DNA from: Cupriavidus sp. WKF15
Lineage (GTDB): Bacteria; Pseudomonadota; Gammaproteobacteria; Burkholderiales; Burkholderiaceae
DNA: 64,000 nucleotides
Direction: 5' to 3'
Assembly: GCF_029278605.1 (NCBI RefSeq)
Contig: NZ_CP119572.1
Span: 372,001-436,000, forward strand
This document shows, piece by piece, positions 9,149-16,918 of the stretch. Position 1 is the first letter of the stretch, and each line of letters starts with the position of its first letter. Under the pieces are notes generated by a model, which was not told where the DNA came from, searched no databases, and worked only from the letters and a program-made list of their open reading frames with translations. A program made the position numbers and the translations under genes.

Positions 9149-10051
9149 TCAATGGTTGCCGTAGCTGAAGCGACGAGCCAGCGCAAGCAGCGCGTGCTCC
9201 AGCAGCAGGCCGATCACGCCGATCACGAAGATGGCGATGACGATGTGCTCGACCTTCAGGTTGTTCCACTCGTCCCACAGCCAGAAGCCGATGCCGGTAC
9301 CGCCGGTCAGCATCTCCGCGGCGACGATGACCAGCCACGCCGTGCCGATCGACAGCCGTACGCCGGTCAGCATGTACGGCAGCACGGCCGGGAACAGCAC
9401 GCGCGTGAACACCTTCCATTCGGACAGGTCCAGCACGCGCGCCACGTTCAGGTAGTCCTGCGGCACGCGCGTGACGCCCACGGCGGTGTTGATCACCATT
9501 GGCCAGATCGAGCAGATGAAGATGGCCCAGATCGCGGCCGGGTTGGCGGCCTTGAACAGCAGCAGCCCGATCGGCAGCCACGCCAGCGGCGACACCGGCC
9601 GCAGCAGGCTGATCACGGGCGATGCCATCGCGTTCAGGAAGGCGAAGCGCCCGAGGATGAAGCCGGCCGGAATACCAACCAGCGCCGCCAGCCCGAAGCC
9701 TGCAGCCACGCGCGCGAGCGATGCCAGCACGTTCCAGCCGATGCCCTGGTCATTGGGGCCGTTGCGGTAGAAGGGGTCGGTGAACAGCGGCACGGCGGCA
9801 TGCCACGTGGCGCCCGGCGTCGGCAGCGCCGGGATCAGCGTGGCGATACCGTGCCAGGACAGCACGAACAGTGCGAAGCCCATCAGCGGCGGCACACCTT
9901 TGAGCACGAAGGCGCGCAGCGCCTCGCGGCGTTCGGCGCGGCGTGCCTGGGCTTCGATTTCCCGCGCGCGGCGCCGCGCGCGTTCGCTGACATCAGGGTC
10001 GGCCTGCAAGCCGGTGGCGCCTTCCGGCGCGGATCTGGCGATGGCATTCAC
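9149..10051 (-). CDS. nrtB: Nitrate-type ABC transporter permease
   Basis: 300 residues with a charged, arginine-rich cytoplasmic N-terminus and about six membrane helices in a BPD_transp_1 domain; the EAA-like coupling loop appears as NVARVLDLSEWKVFTRVLFPAVLPY. A GTG start at 10049-10051 is chosen because AAGGAG lies 6 nt upstream; an upstream in-frame ATG would overlap the nrtA end. It lies 61 bp after nrtA in the operon nrtA-nrtB-nrtD. Confidence 0.9.
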   Translation of the reverse strand: MNAIARSAPEGATGLQADPDVSERARRRAREIEAQARRAERREALRAFVLKGVPPLMGFALFVLSWHGIATLIPALPTPGATWHAAVPLFTDPFYRNGPNDQGIGWNVLASLARVAAGFGLAALVGIPAGFILGRFAFLNAMASPVISLLRPVSPLAWLPIGLLLFKAANPAAIWAIFICSIWPMVINTAVGVTRVPQDYLNVARVLDLSEWKVFTRVLFPAVLPYMLTGVRLSIGTAWLVIVAAEMLTGGTGIGFWLWDEWNNLKVEHIVIAIFVIGVIGLLLEHALLALARRFSYGNH

Positions 10052-10112
10052 GTCTGGCTCCTTGGTTAAGGGGCAATCGGGACAATCCGAATCGATGGCG
10101 GTGGCCTGCGCG

Positions 10113-11426
10113 TCAGGCCTTGATCTTGAAGCCATCGGCGTAGGCTTTCGGATCCTTGGCGGCATCCCACACCACGCCGTCGATCAGTTTCGCGGTGCGG
10201 AAGTCGCTCTTGGGCAACGGCACCTGCGCCGCGGCGGCGGCCTGCTTGTAGACGTCGATGCGGTTGACCTGTTTCGCCACCGCGAGGTAGTCGGGGTGCG
10301 TCTTGAGCAGCCCCCAGCGCTTGTGCTGCGTCAGGAACCACATGCCATCCGACAGGAACGGGAAGTTGGCCGAGCCGTCCTGGTAGAACTTCATCGAGTC
10401 GGGGTCATCCCAGGTCTTCCCCAGGCCGTTGCTGTAGCGGCCGAGCATGCGGTCCAGGATGATGTCCATGTCGGTGTTGACATAGGACTTGGCGGCAATG
10501 GTCTCGGCGGTCTTGCGGCGGTTCGAAGCCGATGCGTCGATGAACTTGGAGGCGTCAAGGATCGCCGCCACCATCGCGCGCGCCGTGTTCGGGTACTTCT
10601 GCACGAATTCTGCGGTGGTGCCGAGCGTCTTCTCGGGGTGGTCCTTCCAGATCGCCTGCGTGGTTTCCACCGTGAAGCCGATCTTGTCGGCGATGGCGCG
10701 CGCACCCCACGGCTCGCCCACGCAGAAGCCGTCCATATTGCCCACGCGCATATTGGCCACCATCTGCGGCGGCGGCACGGTGATCGCCTTGGCGTCCTGC
10801 ATCGGATTGATGCCGTTGGCGGCCAGCCAGTAGTAGAGCCACATGGCATGCGTGCCGGTCGGGAAGGTCTGGGCGAAGGTGTAGTCGCGCTTTTCCTTGC
10901 TCATCAGCGCCTTCAGGCTGGCGCCGTCCTTCGCACCTTTCTCGGCCAGCTTGGACGACAGCGTGATGGCCTGCCCGTTGTGGTTCAGGTTCATCAGGAC
11001 CGCCATGTCCTTCTTCGGGCCGCCGATGCCGAGCTGCACGCCATAGATCAGACCGTACAGCACGTGGGCAGCGTCGAGTTCGCCATTGACCAGCTTGTCG
11101 CGTACGCCGGCCCAGGAAGCCTCCTTGGTCGGCGTGATCTTGATGCCGTACTTCTTGTCCAGCCCCAGCGTGGCAGCCATTACCACCGAAGCGCAATCGG
11201 TCAGCGGAATGAAGCCGATCCGTACCTCCGGCTTCTCGGGCGCGTCCGAGCCTGCCGCCCAGGCGCCGGAGCGCACCAGCGGATCGACCAGCGTCATCAC
11301 GCTGGCCCCGGCAATGGTGGCCAGTGCGCGGCGGCGTCCGCTGCTGGCTGGGGCCGTATCGGCGGTGGCGAGGTTGGCATCGACCGCAGCGGGCAGAGGC
11401 TTGGCGTTCCTGAGGCGAGAGGGCAT
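10113..11426 (-). CDS. nrtA: Nitrate-binding (NrtA/CmpA-type) substrate-binding protein
   Basis: 437 residues. The N-terminus carries a Tat-like signal (RRRALATIAGASVM, about residues 31-44), so it is exported folded. The mature part matches the NrtA/NasF family: RIGFIPLTDCASVVMA, LDAAHVLYGLIYGVQLGIGG, TFPTGTHAMWLYYWLAANG and FCVGEPWGARA. It should capture nitrate (nitrite and bicarbonate are alternatives in this family) in the periplasm. Signal peptide and operon position argue against it being the cytoplasmic sensor NasS. Expression is controlled by the structured leader upstream. Confidence 0.9.
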   Translation of the reverse strand: MPSRLRNAKPLPAAVDANLATADTAPASSGRRRALATIAGASVMTLVDPLVRSGAWAAGSDAPEKPEVRIGFIPLTDCASVVMAATLGLDKKYGIKITPTKEASWAGVRDKLVNGELDAAHVLYGLIYGVQLGIGGPKKDMAVLMNLNHNGQAITLSSKLAEKGAKDGASLKALMSKEKRDYTFAQTFPTGTHAMWLYYWLAANGINPMQDAKAITVPPPQMVANMRVGNMDGFCVGEPWGARAIADKIGFTVETTQAIWKDHPEKTLGTTAEFVQKYPNTARAMVAAILDASKFIDASASNRRKTAETIAAKSYVNTDMDIILDRMLGRYSNGLGKTWDDPDSMKFYQDGSANFPFLSDGMWFLTQHKRWGLLKTHPDYLAVAKQVNRIDVYKQAAAAAQVPLPKSDFRTAKLIDGVVWDAAKDPKAYADGFKIKA

Positions 11427-11440
11427 TGCTGGGCTCCAAG

Positions 11441-11503
11441 AAGAAAAGGCGTCCCGATCCGCAGCCCGCGTTCGCCAGAAGACGGGGTGCAGCTCAGGAC
11501 GCC
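11441..11503 (-). terminator. Attenuator/terminator in the nrtA leader
   Basis: On the minus strand a 7-bp outer stem GGCGTCC/GGACGCC (11497-11503 with 11448-11454), a 6x6 internal loop, and an inner 8-position helix with one mismatch form a long rod followed by TTTTCTTCTT, 14 nt before the nrtA ATG. Its place after two ANTAR hairpins marks it as the terminator that NasT would relieve. Confidence 0.85.
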
Positions 11504-11521
11504 GTTGTCCGGGGCGTAGCG

Positions 11522-11574
11522 CGGCCCGCGTTGGCCGTGCCCGCCTGAATTGTGATCGGCCCTCGTTGGCCGAT
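11522..11574 (-). promoter_or_regulatory. Dual-hexaloop ANTAR target RNA (NasT antitermination element)
   Basis: Two hairpins on the minus strand. The first (11574-11555) has a perfect 7-bp stem ATCGGCC/GGCCGAT and loop AACGAG; the second (11537-11522) a 5-bp stem CGGCC/GGCCG and loop AACGCG. Both loops are six nucleotides with A at position 1 and G at position 4, the known recognition pattern for ANTAR proteins. They are 17 nt apart, as in other ANTAR targets, and precede the terminator. The ANTAR protein NasT is encoded next door. Confidence 0.93.
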
Positions 11575-11584
11575 GTGCGAATAA

Positions 11585-11600
11585 CGCAATCGCTATGCCA
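11585..11600 (-). promoter_or_regulatory. Sigma-54 promoter for nrtABD
   Basis: Minus strand reads TGGCATAGCGATTGCG, with invariant GG and GC separated by exactly 10 bp (consensus TGGCACG-N4-TTGC). With C at -12 (11586), the start site falls at about 11574, the first base of the first ANTAR hairpin. This agreement between two independent predictions raises confidence. Confidence 0.75.
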
Positions 11601-11743
11601 GGCGCTTGCGAGGCCTGGAAAGTCCGCCCAGCGGCCGAATCCGCGAATAAAAGTGGGGTTTGGGACGAGTCATGCCCCGCCGGCCACGCAAGCCGGGCCG
11701 GGCGGGAGCGCCATGGTTGAGGACCGGCGCCAGTTTTGTGCAT

Positions 11744-11760
11744 TGCACCAGCCGCGTGCC
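11744..11760. promoter_or_regulatory. Putative NtrC enhancer site upstream of nrtA
   Basis: TGCACC-AGCCG-CGTGCC on the + strand matches the NtrC pattern TGCACC-N5-GGTGCA: one perfect half and one with two changes, with core GCAC-N7-GTGC (minus strand). It is centred about 178 bp upstream of the predicted sigma-54 start, a normal enhancer distance. Confidence 0.55.
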
Positions 11761-11783
11761 GCGGCCGCACCGCGCGCGGATGC

Positions 11784-12437
11784 TCAGCCCATCACGTCGA
11801 TCACGCGCTGGGCTGCGTCCACGAGCTTCAGTCCACGTTCCATGGCCATGCTGCGCAGGCGCTTGTAGGCTTCGTCCTCGCTGATGCCGCGCGCCTGCAT
11901 CAGCAGCCCCTTGGCGCGTTCGACCACCTTGCGCTCGACGAGCTTGAGGCGCGTGGCGTCGAGCTCGGCGCGCAACTGCTGGTCGAGCTCGAAGCGGGCG
12001 TAGGCAACGTCCAGCACGGTCTTGACACGTTCGGCGCGCAGGCCATCGACGATATAGGCCGTGATGCCGGCCGACAGCGCGGCCTTGATGCGCTGCGCGT
12101 CGTCGTTGTCGGTGAACAGCACGATCGGGCGCGGCGCGTGCTGCGTGGACACGCACACGTGCTCCACGGTGTCGCGCGCGGCGGACTCGGAAGCGATGAT
12201 GATCAGGTCCGGCTGGCTCGCCGCGATGACGTCGGGCAGGCGCAGGTCGGCATCCACGGTCTGGATGTCGGTGAAGCCGGTGCTGATCAGCCCGCCGCGG
12301 ATGGTCTCGACGTTGAGCGGGTCGGCATCATGCGGATCGCGCACCAGCAGGATGCGCAGCGTGCGGGTGCCCGCTGCGGAGCCCCGCGGGGGCTGGCTGG
12401 ACTGGCTTGGCGAGGGGGGCGGATGGCGGCGAGTCAT
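11784..12437 (-). CDS. nasT: NasT-type ANTAR antiterminator response regulator
   Basis: 217 residues: a receiver-like domain (about 22-140) followed by a coiled linker and the C-terminal ANTAR RNA-binding domain ([30 protein letters not shown]). The receiver position expected to carry the phospho-acceptor Asp reads [11 protein letters not shown], so the acceptor seems lost, as fits control by a partner rather than by phosphorylation. It should bind the hexaloop hairpins of the nrtA leader and block termination. The usual partner NasS is not adjacent. The start at 12437 removes an unconserved upstream extension. Confidence 0.9.
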   Translation of the reverse strand: MTRRHPPPSPSQSSQPPRGSAAGTRTLRILLVRDPHDADPLNVETIRGGLISTGFTDIQTVDADLRLPDVIAASQPDLIIIASESAARDTVEHVCVSTQHAPRPIVLFTDNDDAQRIKAALSAGITAYIVDGLRAERVKTVLDVAYARFELDQQLRAELDATRLKLVERKVVERAKGLLMQARGISEDEAYKRLRSMAMERGLKLVDAAQRVIDVMG

Positions 12438-12653
12438 GGCTATCGTGGGTTGCCTCGCGTGATGCAAGATTCGCGCCGGGTATGCGTTCCGGCACGACCG
12501 CTGGCACATTGCGGGCTTACCCGCATTCACTGTATGCCGCCGTACGCAGGCCGGCGGGCAGGTGTATGCTGTTGCCCTGCTGCGCCCGGGGGTGTCTGCT
12601 GGCGACGCCGCTCATCCGCGCGCAGGAATATCAGAACAAGTCTGGAGAGATGC

Positions 12654-13355
12654 ATGACCGAATTCGTTTTTGCCCCGCCGGCACCCGTTGGCGTGCCCGT
12701 GCGCGGCAGCAACGCAAGCTTCCCCGTGCGCCGCGTGTACTGCGTGGGCCGCAACTATGCCGCCCACGCCCGCGAAATGGGCTCGGACCCGGACCGCGAG
12801 CCGCCGTTCTTCTTCTGCAAGCCGTCGGACGCAGTCAGCTACGTAGCGGATGGCACCGAGGGCACCTTCCCGTACCCGCCGGGCACCAGCAACGTCCACT
12901 ATGAAGTGGAAATGGTCGTGGCGATCGGCAAGGGCGGCAAGGACATCCCGGTGGAACAGGCCGCCAGCCATGTGTTCGGCTACGCCGTGGGCCTGGATAT
13001 GACGCGCCGCGACCTGCAGAACGAATCGAAGAAGACCGGCCGCCCCTGGGAGACCGGCAAGGCATTCGACCACTCGGCGCCGATCGGCCCGATCGTGCCG
13101 GTATCGGCCGTCGGCCATCCCGAAAAGGGCGAAGTCACGCTGTCCGTCAACGGCGTGGAAAAGCAGCGCGGCGACCTGGCCGACCTGATCTGGTCGGTGC
13201 CGGAAATGGTGTCGTACCTGTCGAAGCTGTTCGAGCTGCAGCCCGGCGACGTCATCTTCAGCGGCACGCCCGAGGGCGTGGGCCCGGTGGTCAAGGGCGA
13301 TGTCATGCAGTGCCACGTCGGCGGCGTGGGCGACCTGACCATCAAGGTGGTCTGA
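12654..13355 (+). CDS. Fumarylacetoacetate hydrolase (FAH) family protein
   Basis: 233 residues of the FAH fold. Metal ligands are visible: the E-x-E pair in [11 protein letters not shown] and the aspartate in [11 protein letters not shown]; a conserved start [15 protein letters not shown] and the end [15 protein letters not shown] match the YcgM-like acylpyruvate hydrolase/FAHD1 group. Its stop is 4 bp before maleylacetoacetate isomerase, so a fumarylpyruvate or fumarylacetoacetate hydrolase acting after that isomerase (gentisate or homogentisate-type route) is likely. Start chosen after GGAGA. Confidence 0.88.
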   Translation: MTEFVFAPPAPVGVPVRGSNASFPVRRVYCVGRNYAAHAREMGSDPDREPPFFFCKPSDAVSYVADGTEGTFPYPPGTSNVHYEVEMVVAIGKGGKDIPVEQAASHVFGYAVGLDMTRRDLQNESKKTGRPWETGKAFDHSAPIGPIVPVSAVGHPEKGEVTLSVNGVEKQRGDLADLIWSVPEMVSYLSKLFELQPGDVIFSGTPEGVGPVVKGDVMQCHVGGVGDLTIKVV

Positions 13356-13359
13356 GCCG

Positions 13360-14007
13360 ATGAAGCTCTACAGTTACTTCCGCAGCTCGGCGTCCTACCG
13401 CGTGCGCATTGCGCTGGAGCTCAAGGGCCTGCCGTATGACTACGTGCCGGTGCACCTGCTCAAGGACGGCGGCCAGCAACTGCTGCCCGAGTTCCGCGCG
13501 GTGAACCCGGACGGGCTGGTGCCTGCGCTGGTGCTGGACGACGGCCAGGTGCTGCAGCAGTCCGTAGCCATGATCGAGTACCTGGACGAGGTCCATCCCG
13601 AGCCGAAGCTGCTGCCCGGCAATGCCCTGGATCGCGCCTACGTGCGCGGCCTGGCGCTGGAGGTTGCCTGCGAGATCCATCCGCTGAACAACCTGCGCGT
13701 GCTGAAGTACATCAAGCGCACGCTGGGCGTCGCCGACGAGGCCAAGGACGCGTGGTACCGGCACTGGATCGAACTGGGCTTTGCCTCGGTCGAGGCCAAC
13801 CTGGAACGCCAGGGCAAGGCCGGCCGCTTCTGCTTCGGCGACACGCCGACGCTCGCCGACCTCTGCCTGGTGCCGCAGGTCTTCAATGCGCAGCGCTTCA
13901 ATATCGACGTGAGCCGCTACCCGACCATCGCGCGGATCCAGCAAGCGTGCATGGAACTGCCGGCGTTCCAGAAGGCGCAGCCGAAGGAGCAGCCGGACGC
14001 GGAGTGA
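13360..14007 (+). CDS. maiA: Maleylacetoacetate/maleylpyruvate isomerase (zeta-class GST)
   Basis: 215 residues with an N-terminal thioredoxin-like GST domain and C-terminal helical domain. The zeta-class signature SSASYRVRIALELKGL (catalytic Ser plus glutathione contacts) and DGQVLQQSVAMIEYLDE are clear. It performs a glutathione-dependent cis-trans isomerisation of maleylacetoacetate (or maleylpyruvate), giving the substrate for the FAH-family hydrolase encoded 4 bp upstream. Confidence 0.93.
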   Translation: MKLYSYFRSSASYRVRIALELKGLPYDYVPVHLLKDGGQQLLPEFRAVNPDGLVPALVLDDGQVLQQSVAMIEYLDEVHPEPKLLPGNALDRAYVRGLALEVACEIHPLNNLRVLKYIKRTLGVADEAKDAWYRHWIELGFASVEANLERQGKAGRFCFGDTPTLADLCLVPQVFNAQRFNIDVSRYPTIARIQQACMELPAFQKAQPKEQPDAE

Positions 14008-14024
14008 TGCGCCGGCTCCGCCAT

Positions 14025-14056
14025 GAAAAACGCCCCGGTCTTGCCGGGGCGTTCTG
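14025..14056. terminator. Bidirectional terminator between maiA and ftsY
   Basis: Perfect 10-bp inverted repeat AACGCCCCGG/CCGGGGCGTT (14029-14038, 14044-14053) with a 5-nt loop, flanked by an A-run on the left and a short T-rich tail on the right; it separates two convergent genes. Confidence 0.85.
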
Positions 14057-14074
14057 TTATTGGGGGCGACGCAA

Positions 14075-15193
14075 TCAGCCGAGCAGCGCGTCGGCGAATT
14101 CTTCGGCCTTGAACGGCTGCAGGTCTTCCACCTTCTCGCCGACACCGATGAAGTAGACCGGGACCGGGCGCTGGCGTGCAATCGCCGCCAGGATGCCGCC
14201 CTTGGCCGTACCGTCGAGCTTGGTCACGATCAGGCCGGTCAGCCCGAGCGCGTCGTCGAACGCGCGCGTCTGCGCCAGCGCGTTCTGGCCGGTGTTGGCA
14301 TCGATCACCAGCAGGACCTCGTGCGGGGCCGTGGGCATGGCCTTGCTGATCACGCGCTTGACCTTCTTGAGTTCTTCCATCAGGTGCAGCTGCGTGGGCA
14401 GGCGTCCGGCGGTGTCGGCCATCACGATGTCGATCCCGCGCGCGCGCGCCGCATTGACCGCGTCGAAGATCACCGCGGCCGGGTCGCCGCTTTCCTGCGC
14501 CACCACGGTCACGTTGTTGCGCTCGCCCCAGATGGTGAGCTGCTCGCGCGCGGCGGCGCGGAAGGTATCGCCGGCGGCCAGCAGCACGGACTGGCCGTAG
14601 TGCTGGAAGTGCTTGCACAGCTTGCCGATGCTTGTGGTCTTGCCGGCGCCATTGACGCCCGCGATCATCATCACCAGCGGCTGCTCGCGGCCCAGCGCCA
14701 TGGTCTTTTCCAGCGGGCGCAGCAGCTGGATCAGCAGGTCGCGCAGCGCGGCCTTGACGCCCTCGGCCGTTTCGATGCGCTCGTTGCGTACGCGCTTGCG
14801 CAGTTCGCCGAGCAGGTATTCGGTCGCTTCCACGCCGGCGTCGGCCATCAACAGGGCGGTTTCCAGCTCCTCGAACAGGGCTTCGTCGACCTTCATGCCG
14901 ACAAACAGCGTGCTGATGTTGCGGCTGGTCTTGGACAGGCCGGTGCGCAGGCGCTGCATCCAGCCGCGGCGCGCTTCAGCCGTTTGCGCCGGCGCCGGGG
15001 TCAGCTCCAGGTCCTCGAGCGCGGCCGGGGCAGCAGTCACGACCGCTGCGGGAGCCGGGGCCAGGGACTGGGCCGGATCGGCTTTGGGGGAGGGTGCCGG
15101 GGTGGGAGCCGGGGTGGGAGCCGGGGCAGCAGCGGGCGGTTCTGCCGGCGCAGGAGCGGGCTCGGCCTTGCGCTTCTTCCAGAAACTAAACAT
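14075..15193 (-). CDS. ftsY: Signal recognition particle receptor FtsY
   Basis: 372 residues: a short basic start, an acidic/Ala-Pro-rich A domain with a repeated APTPAP stretch (about 15-60), then the NG GTPase domain: G1 [14 protein letters not shown], the DTFRAAAREQL insertion, G3 DTAGRLP, G4 TKLDGTAKGG, ending with GEKVEDLQPF. It docks SRP-bound ribosomes at the inner membrane. It is divergent from the M16 peptidase pair, a common betaproteobacterial arrangement. The 15-bp DNA repeats in the N-terminal part are a likely length-variable tract. Confidence 0.97.
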   Translation of the reverse strand: MFSFWKKRKAEPAPAPAEPPAAAPAPTPAPTPAPSPKADPAQSLAPAPAAVVTAAPAALEDLELTPAPAQTAEARRGWMQRLRTGLSKTSRNISTLFVGMKVDEALFEELETALLMADAGVEATEYLLGELRKRVRNERIETAEGVKAALRDLLIQLLRPLEKTMALGREQPLVMMIAGVNGAGKTTSIGKLCKHFQHYGQSVLLAAGDTFRAAAREQLTIWGERNNVTVVAQESGDPAAVIFDAVNAARARGIDIVMADTAGRLPTQLHLMEELKKVKRVISKAMPTAPHEVLLVIDANTGQNALAQTRAFDDALGLTGLIVTKLDGTAKGGILAAIARQRPVPVYFIGVGEKVEDLQPFKAEEFADALLG

Positions 15194-15294
15194 TGGGGAA
15201 AGGGGTCAATACCCCGTCAGGATCGGCCGCCGTCCGGCGGCGTCGTTAATCATCAAGGTCTTACGCAATCTTCCGGCACGCCACCAGCCTCTCG

Positions 15295-15324
15295 TTGTGG
15301 TGCGCGCCTGCTATTGCGTATAGT
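15295..15324 (+). promoter_or_regulatory. Putative sigma-70 promoter for the M16 peptidase genes
   Basis: TTGTGG (15295-15300), 18-bp spacer, TATAGT (15319-15324) on the + strand, 64 bp before the M16 start codon. A palindrome follows at the expected transcript start. Confidence 0.45.
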
Positions 15325-15337
15325 TCGTAACACAGCG

Positions 15338-15357
15338 GATTCATGGATACATGAATC
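15338..15357. promoter_or_regulatory. 20-bp palindrome GATTCATG-N4-CATGAATC
   Basis: Perfect 8-bp arms (15338-15345, 15350-15357) with a 4-nt centre, in the ftsY-M16 divergent region just after the putative start site. It looks like a dimeric repressor operator; the regulator is unknown. Confidence 0.5.
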
Positions 15358-15387
15358 GATCGGCAAAATTCTAGCAGACGGGGTTGC

Positions 15388-16908
15388 ATGGACCATTGCA
15401 CAGTCGTGACCGGAACGGGCGGCGCCCGCCCTGAACCCTTCGCCACCCATGCCGGGGGCCGGGCGTCCCTGCTACGCCTGGCCAGACGGGCATTGCCCGT
15501 CTTGTTGCTGGCCGCAATGCCATGGTCGGCCAGCGCCGAGGCCGAGCGCACGGTCGCTTCGCCGATGCCGTCCGGGCAGACTGCCCCGGTCGGCGCTACG
15601 GCCCAGGGCACCACGGAATACCGCTTGTCCAACGGCTTGCGCCTGATCGTCAAGGAAGACCACCGGGCGCCCACGGTGGCGCACCAGATCTGGTACCGCG
15701 TCGGCGGCGTCGACGAAGTCAGCGGCACCACGGGCGTCGCCCACATGCTCGAGCACATGATGTTCAAGGGCACGCCCAAGGTCGGCGTGGGCGAGTTCTC
15801 CAAGCAGGTCGCGGCGCTTGGCGGGCGCGAGAACGCCATGACCAACCGCGACTTCACCCTGTACTACCAGCAGATCAGCAAGCAGTACCTGCCGAGGATG
15901 ATGGAGCTGGAGGCCGACCGCATGGTCAACCTCATCTTCAACCAGGGCGAGTTCGATCGCGAGATGAAGGTCGTGATGGAGGAGCGCCGCCTGCGCACCG
16001 ACGACTCGGCGCGCGGCACGGTCTACGAGCAGCTGCTCGCTGCCGTCTATGTCGCCGCGCCCTACCGGCATCCGGTGATCGGCTGGATGGACGACCTCGT
16101 CAATATGCGCCTGGACGACGTCCAGGCCTGGTACCGCAGCTGGTACGTGCCCAACAATGCCATCGTGATCGTCACCGGCGACGTCAACCCGGCCGAAGTC
16201 CGGGCCATGGCCGAACGCTACTACGGCAAGCTCAAGCCGCGCACGCTGCCGCTGCGCAAGGAACAGGCCGATCCGCCGCAGATCGGCATCAAGCGCATCT
16301 GGGTCAAGGCCCCGGCCGAGAACCCGTACATGGTGATGGCCTACAAGGTGCCGCGCCTGCGCGACGTGGAAAAGGATGTCGATCCGTACGCGCTGGAAGT
16401 GCTGGCCGCCGTCCTCAACGGCTACGACAACGCGCGCCTGACACGCGAGCTGGTGCGCGAGCAGCGCCTGGCCGACGACGTCAACGTCGGCTACGACAGC
16501 ATCAACCGGGGCAACTCCCTGTTCGTGCTCGACGGCACGCCGGCCGATGGCCATACCACCGAGCAGATCGAGGCGGCGCTGCGCGAGGAGATCCAGCGCA
16601 TCGCCAGGAACGGCGTCTCGCCCGAGGAGCTCAAGCGCGTCAAGGCGCAGGTCGTGGCCAGCCAGATCTACAAGCGCGATTCCGTGTTTGGCCAGGGCAT
16701 GGAAATCGGCGTGGCGGAGATCTCCGACATCTCGTGGCGCAATATTGACAGGGTTCTCGACAAGGTCAAGGAAGTCACCCCGGCCCAAGTGCAGGCCGTT
16801 GCCGCGAAGTACTTCACGGACGACAACCTGACCGTGGCCACGCTGTTGCCGCAGCCGATCGATCCGAACAAGCCCAAGGCCAAGGCCCCCGAAGGCCTGC
16901 GCCACTGA
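15388..16908 (+). CDS. M16 zinc peptidase, catalytic partner
   Basis: 506 residues with a signal sequence (about 28-50, VLLLAAMPWSASA) and two M16 domains. The first has the inverted zinc motif HMLEH (HxxEH) and the downstream glutamate in MKVVMEERRLR, so it is catalytically complete. Exported proteins of this type in Gram-negatives act in the periplasm on peptides. It is followed 10 bp later by a second M16 protein without the zinc motif, the usual active/inactive heterodimer arrangement. The exact start is uncertain because the region ahead of the signal peptide is long. Confidence 0.9.
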   Translation: MDHCTVVTGTGGARPEPFATHAGGRASLLRLARRALPVLLLAAMPWSASAEAERTVASPMPSGQTAPVGATAQGTTEYRLSNGLRLIVKEDHRAPTVAHQIWYRVGGVDEVSGTTGVAHMLEHMMFKGTPKVGVGEFSKQVAALGGRENAMTNRDFTLYYQQISKQYLPRMMELEADRMVNLIFNQGEFDREMKVVMEERRLRTDDSARGTVYEQLLAAVYVAAPYRHPVIGWMDDLVNMRLDDVQAWYRSWYVPNNAIVIVTGDVNPAEVRAMAERYYGKLKPRTLPLRKEQADPPQIGIKRIWVKAPAENPYMVMAYKVPRLRDVEKDVDPYALEVLAAVLNGYDNARLTRELVREQRLADDVNVGYDSINRGNSLFVLDGTPADGHTTEQIEAALREEIQRIARNGVSPEELKRVKAQVVASQIYKRDSVFGQGMEIGVAEISDISWRNIDRVLDKVKEVTPAQVQAVAAKYFTDDNLTVATLLPQPIDPNKPKAKAPEGLRH

Positions 16909-16918
16909 AGATCCACGC

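Noticed and set aside
14945..15180. Ala-Pro repeat tract in ftsY as a possible independent repeat element
   Set aside because: The repeats are in frame within the known variable A domain of FtsY and need no separate explanation.
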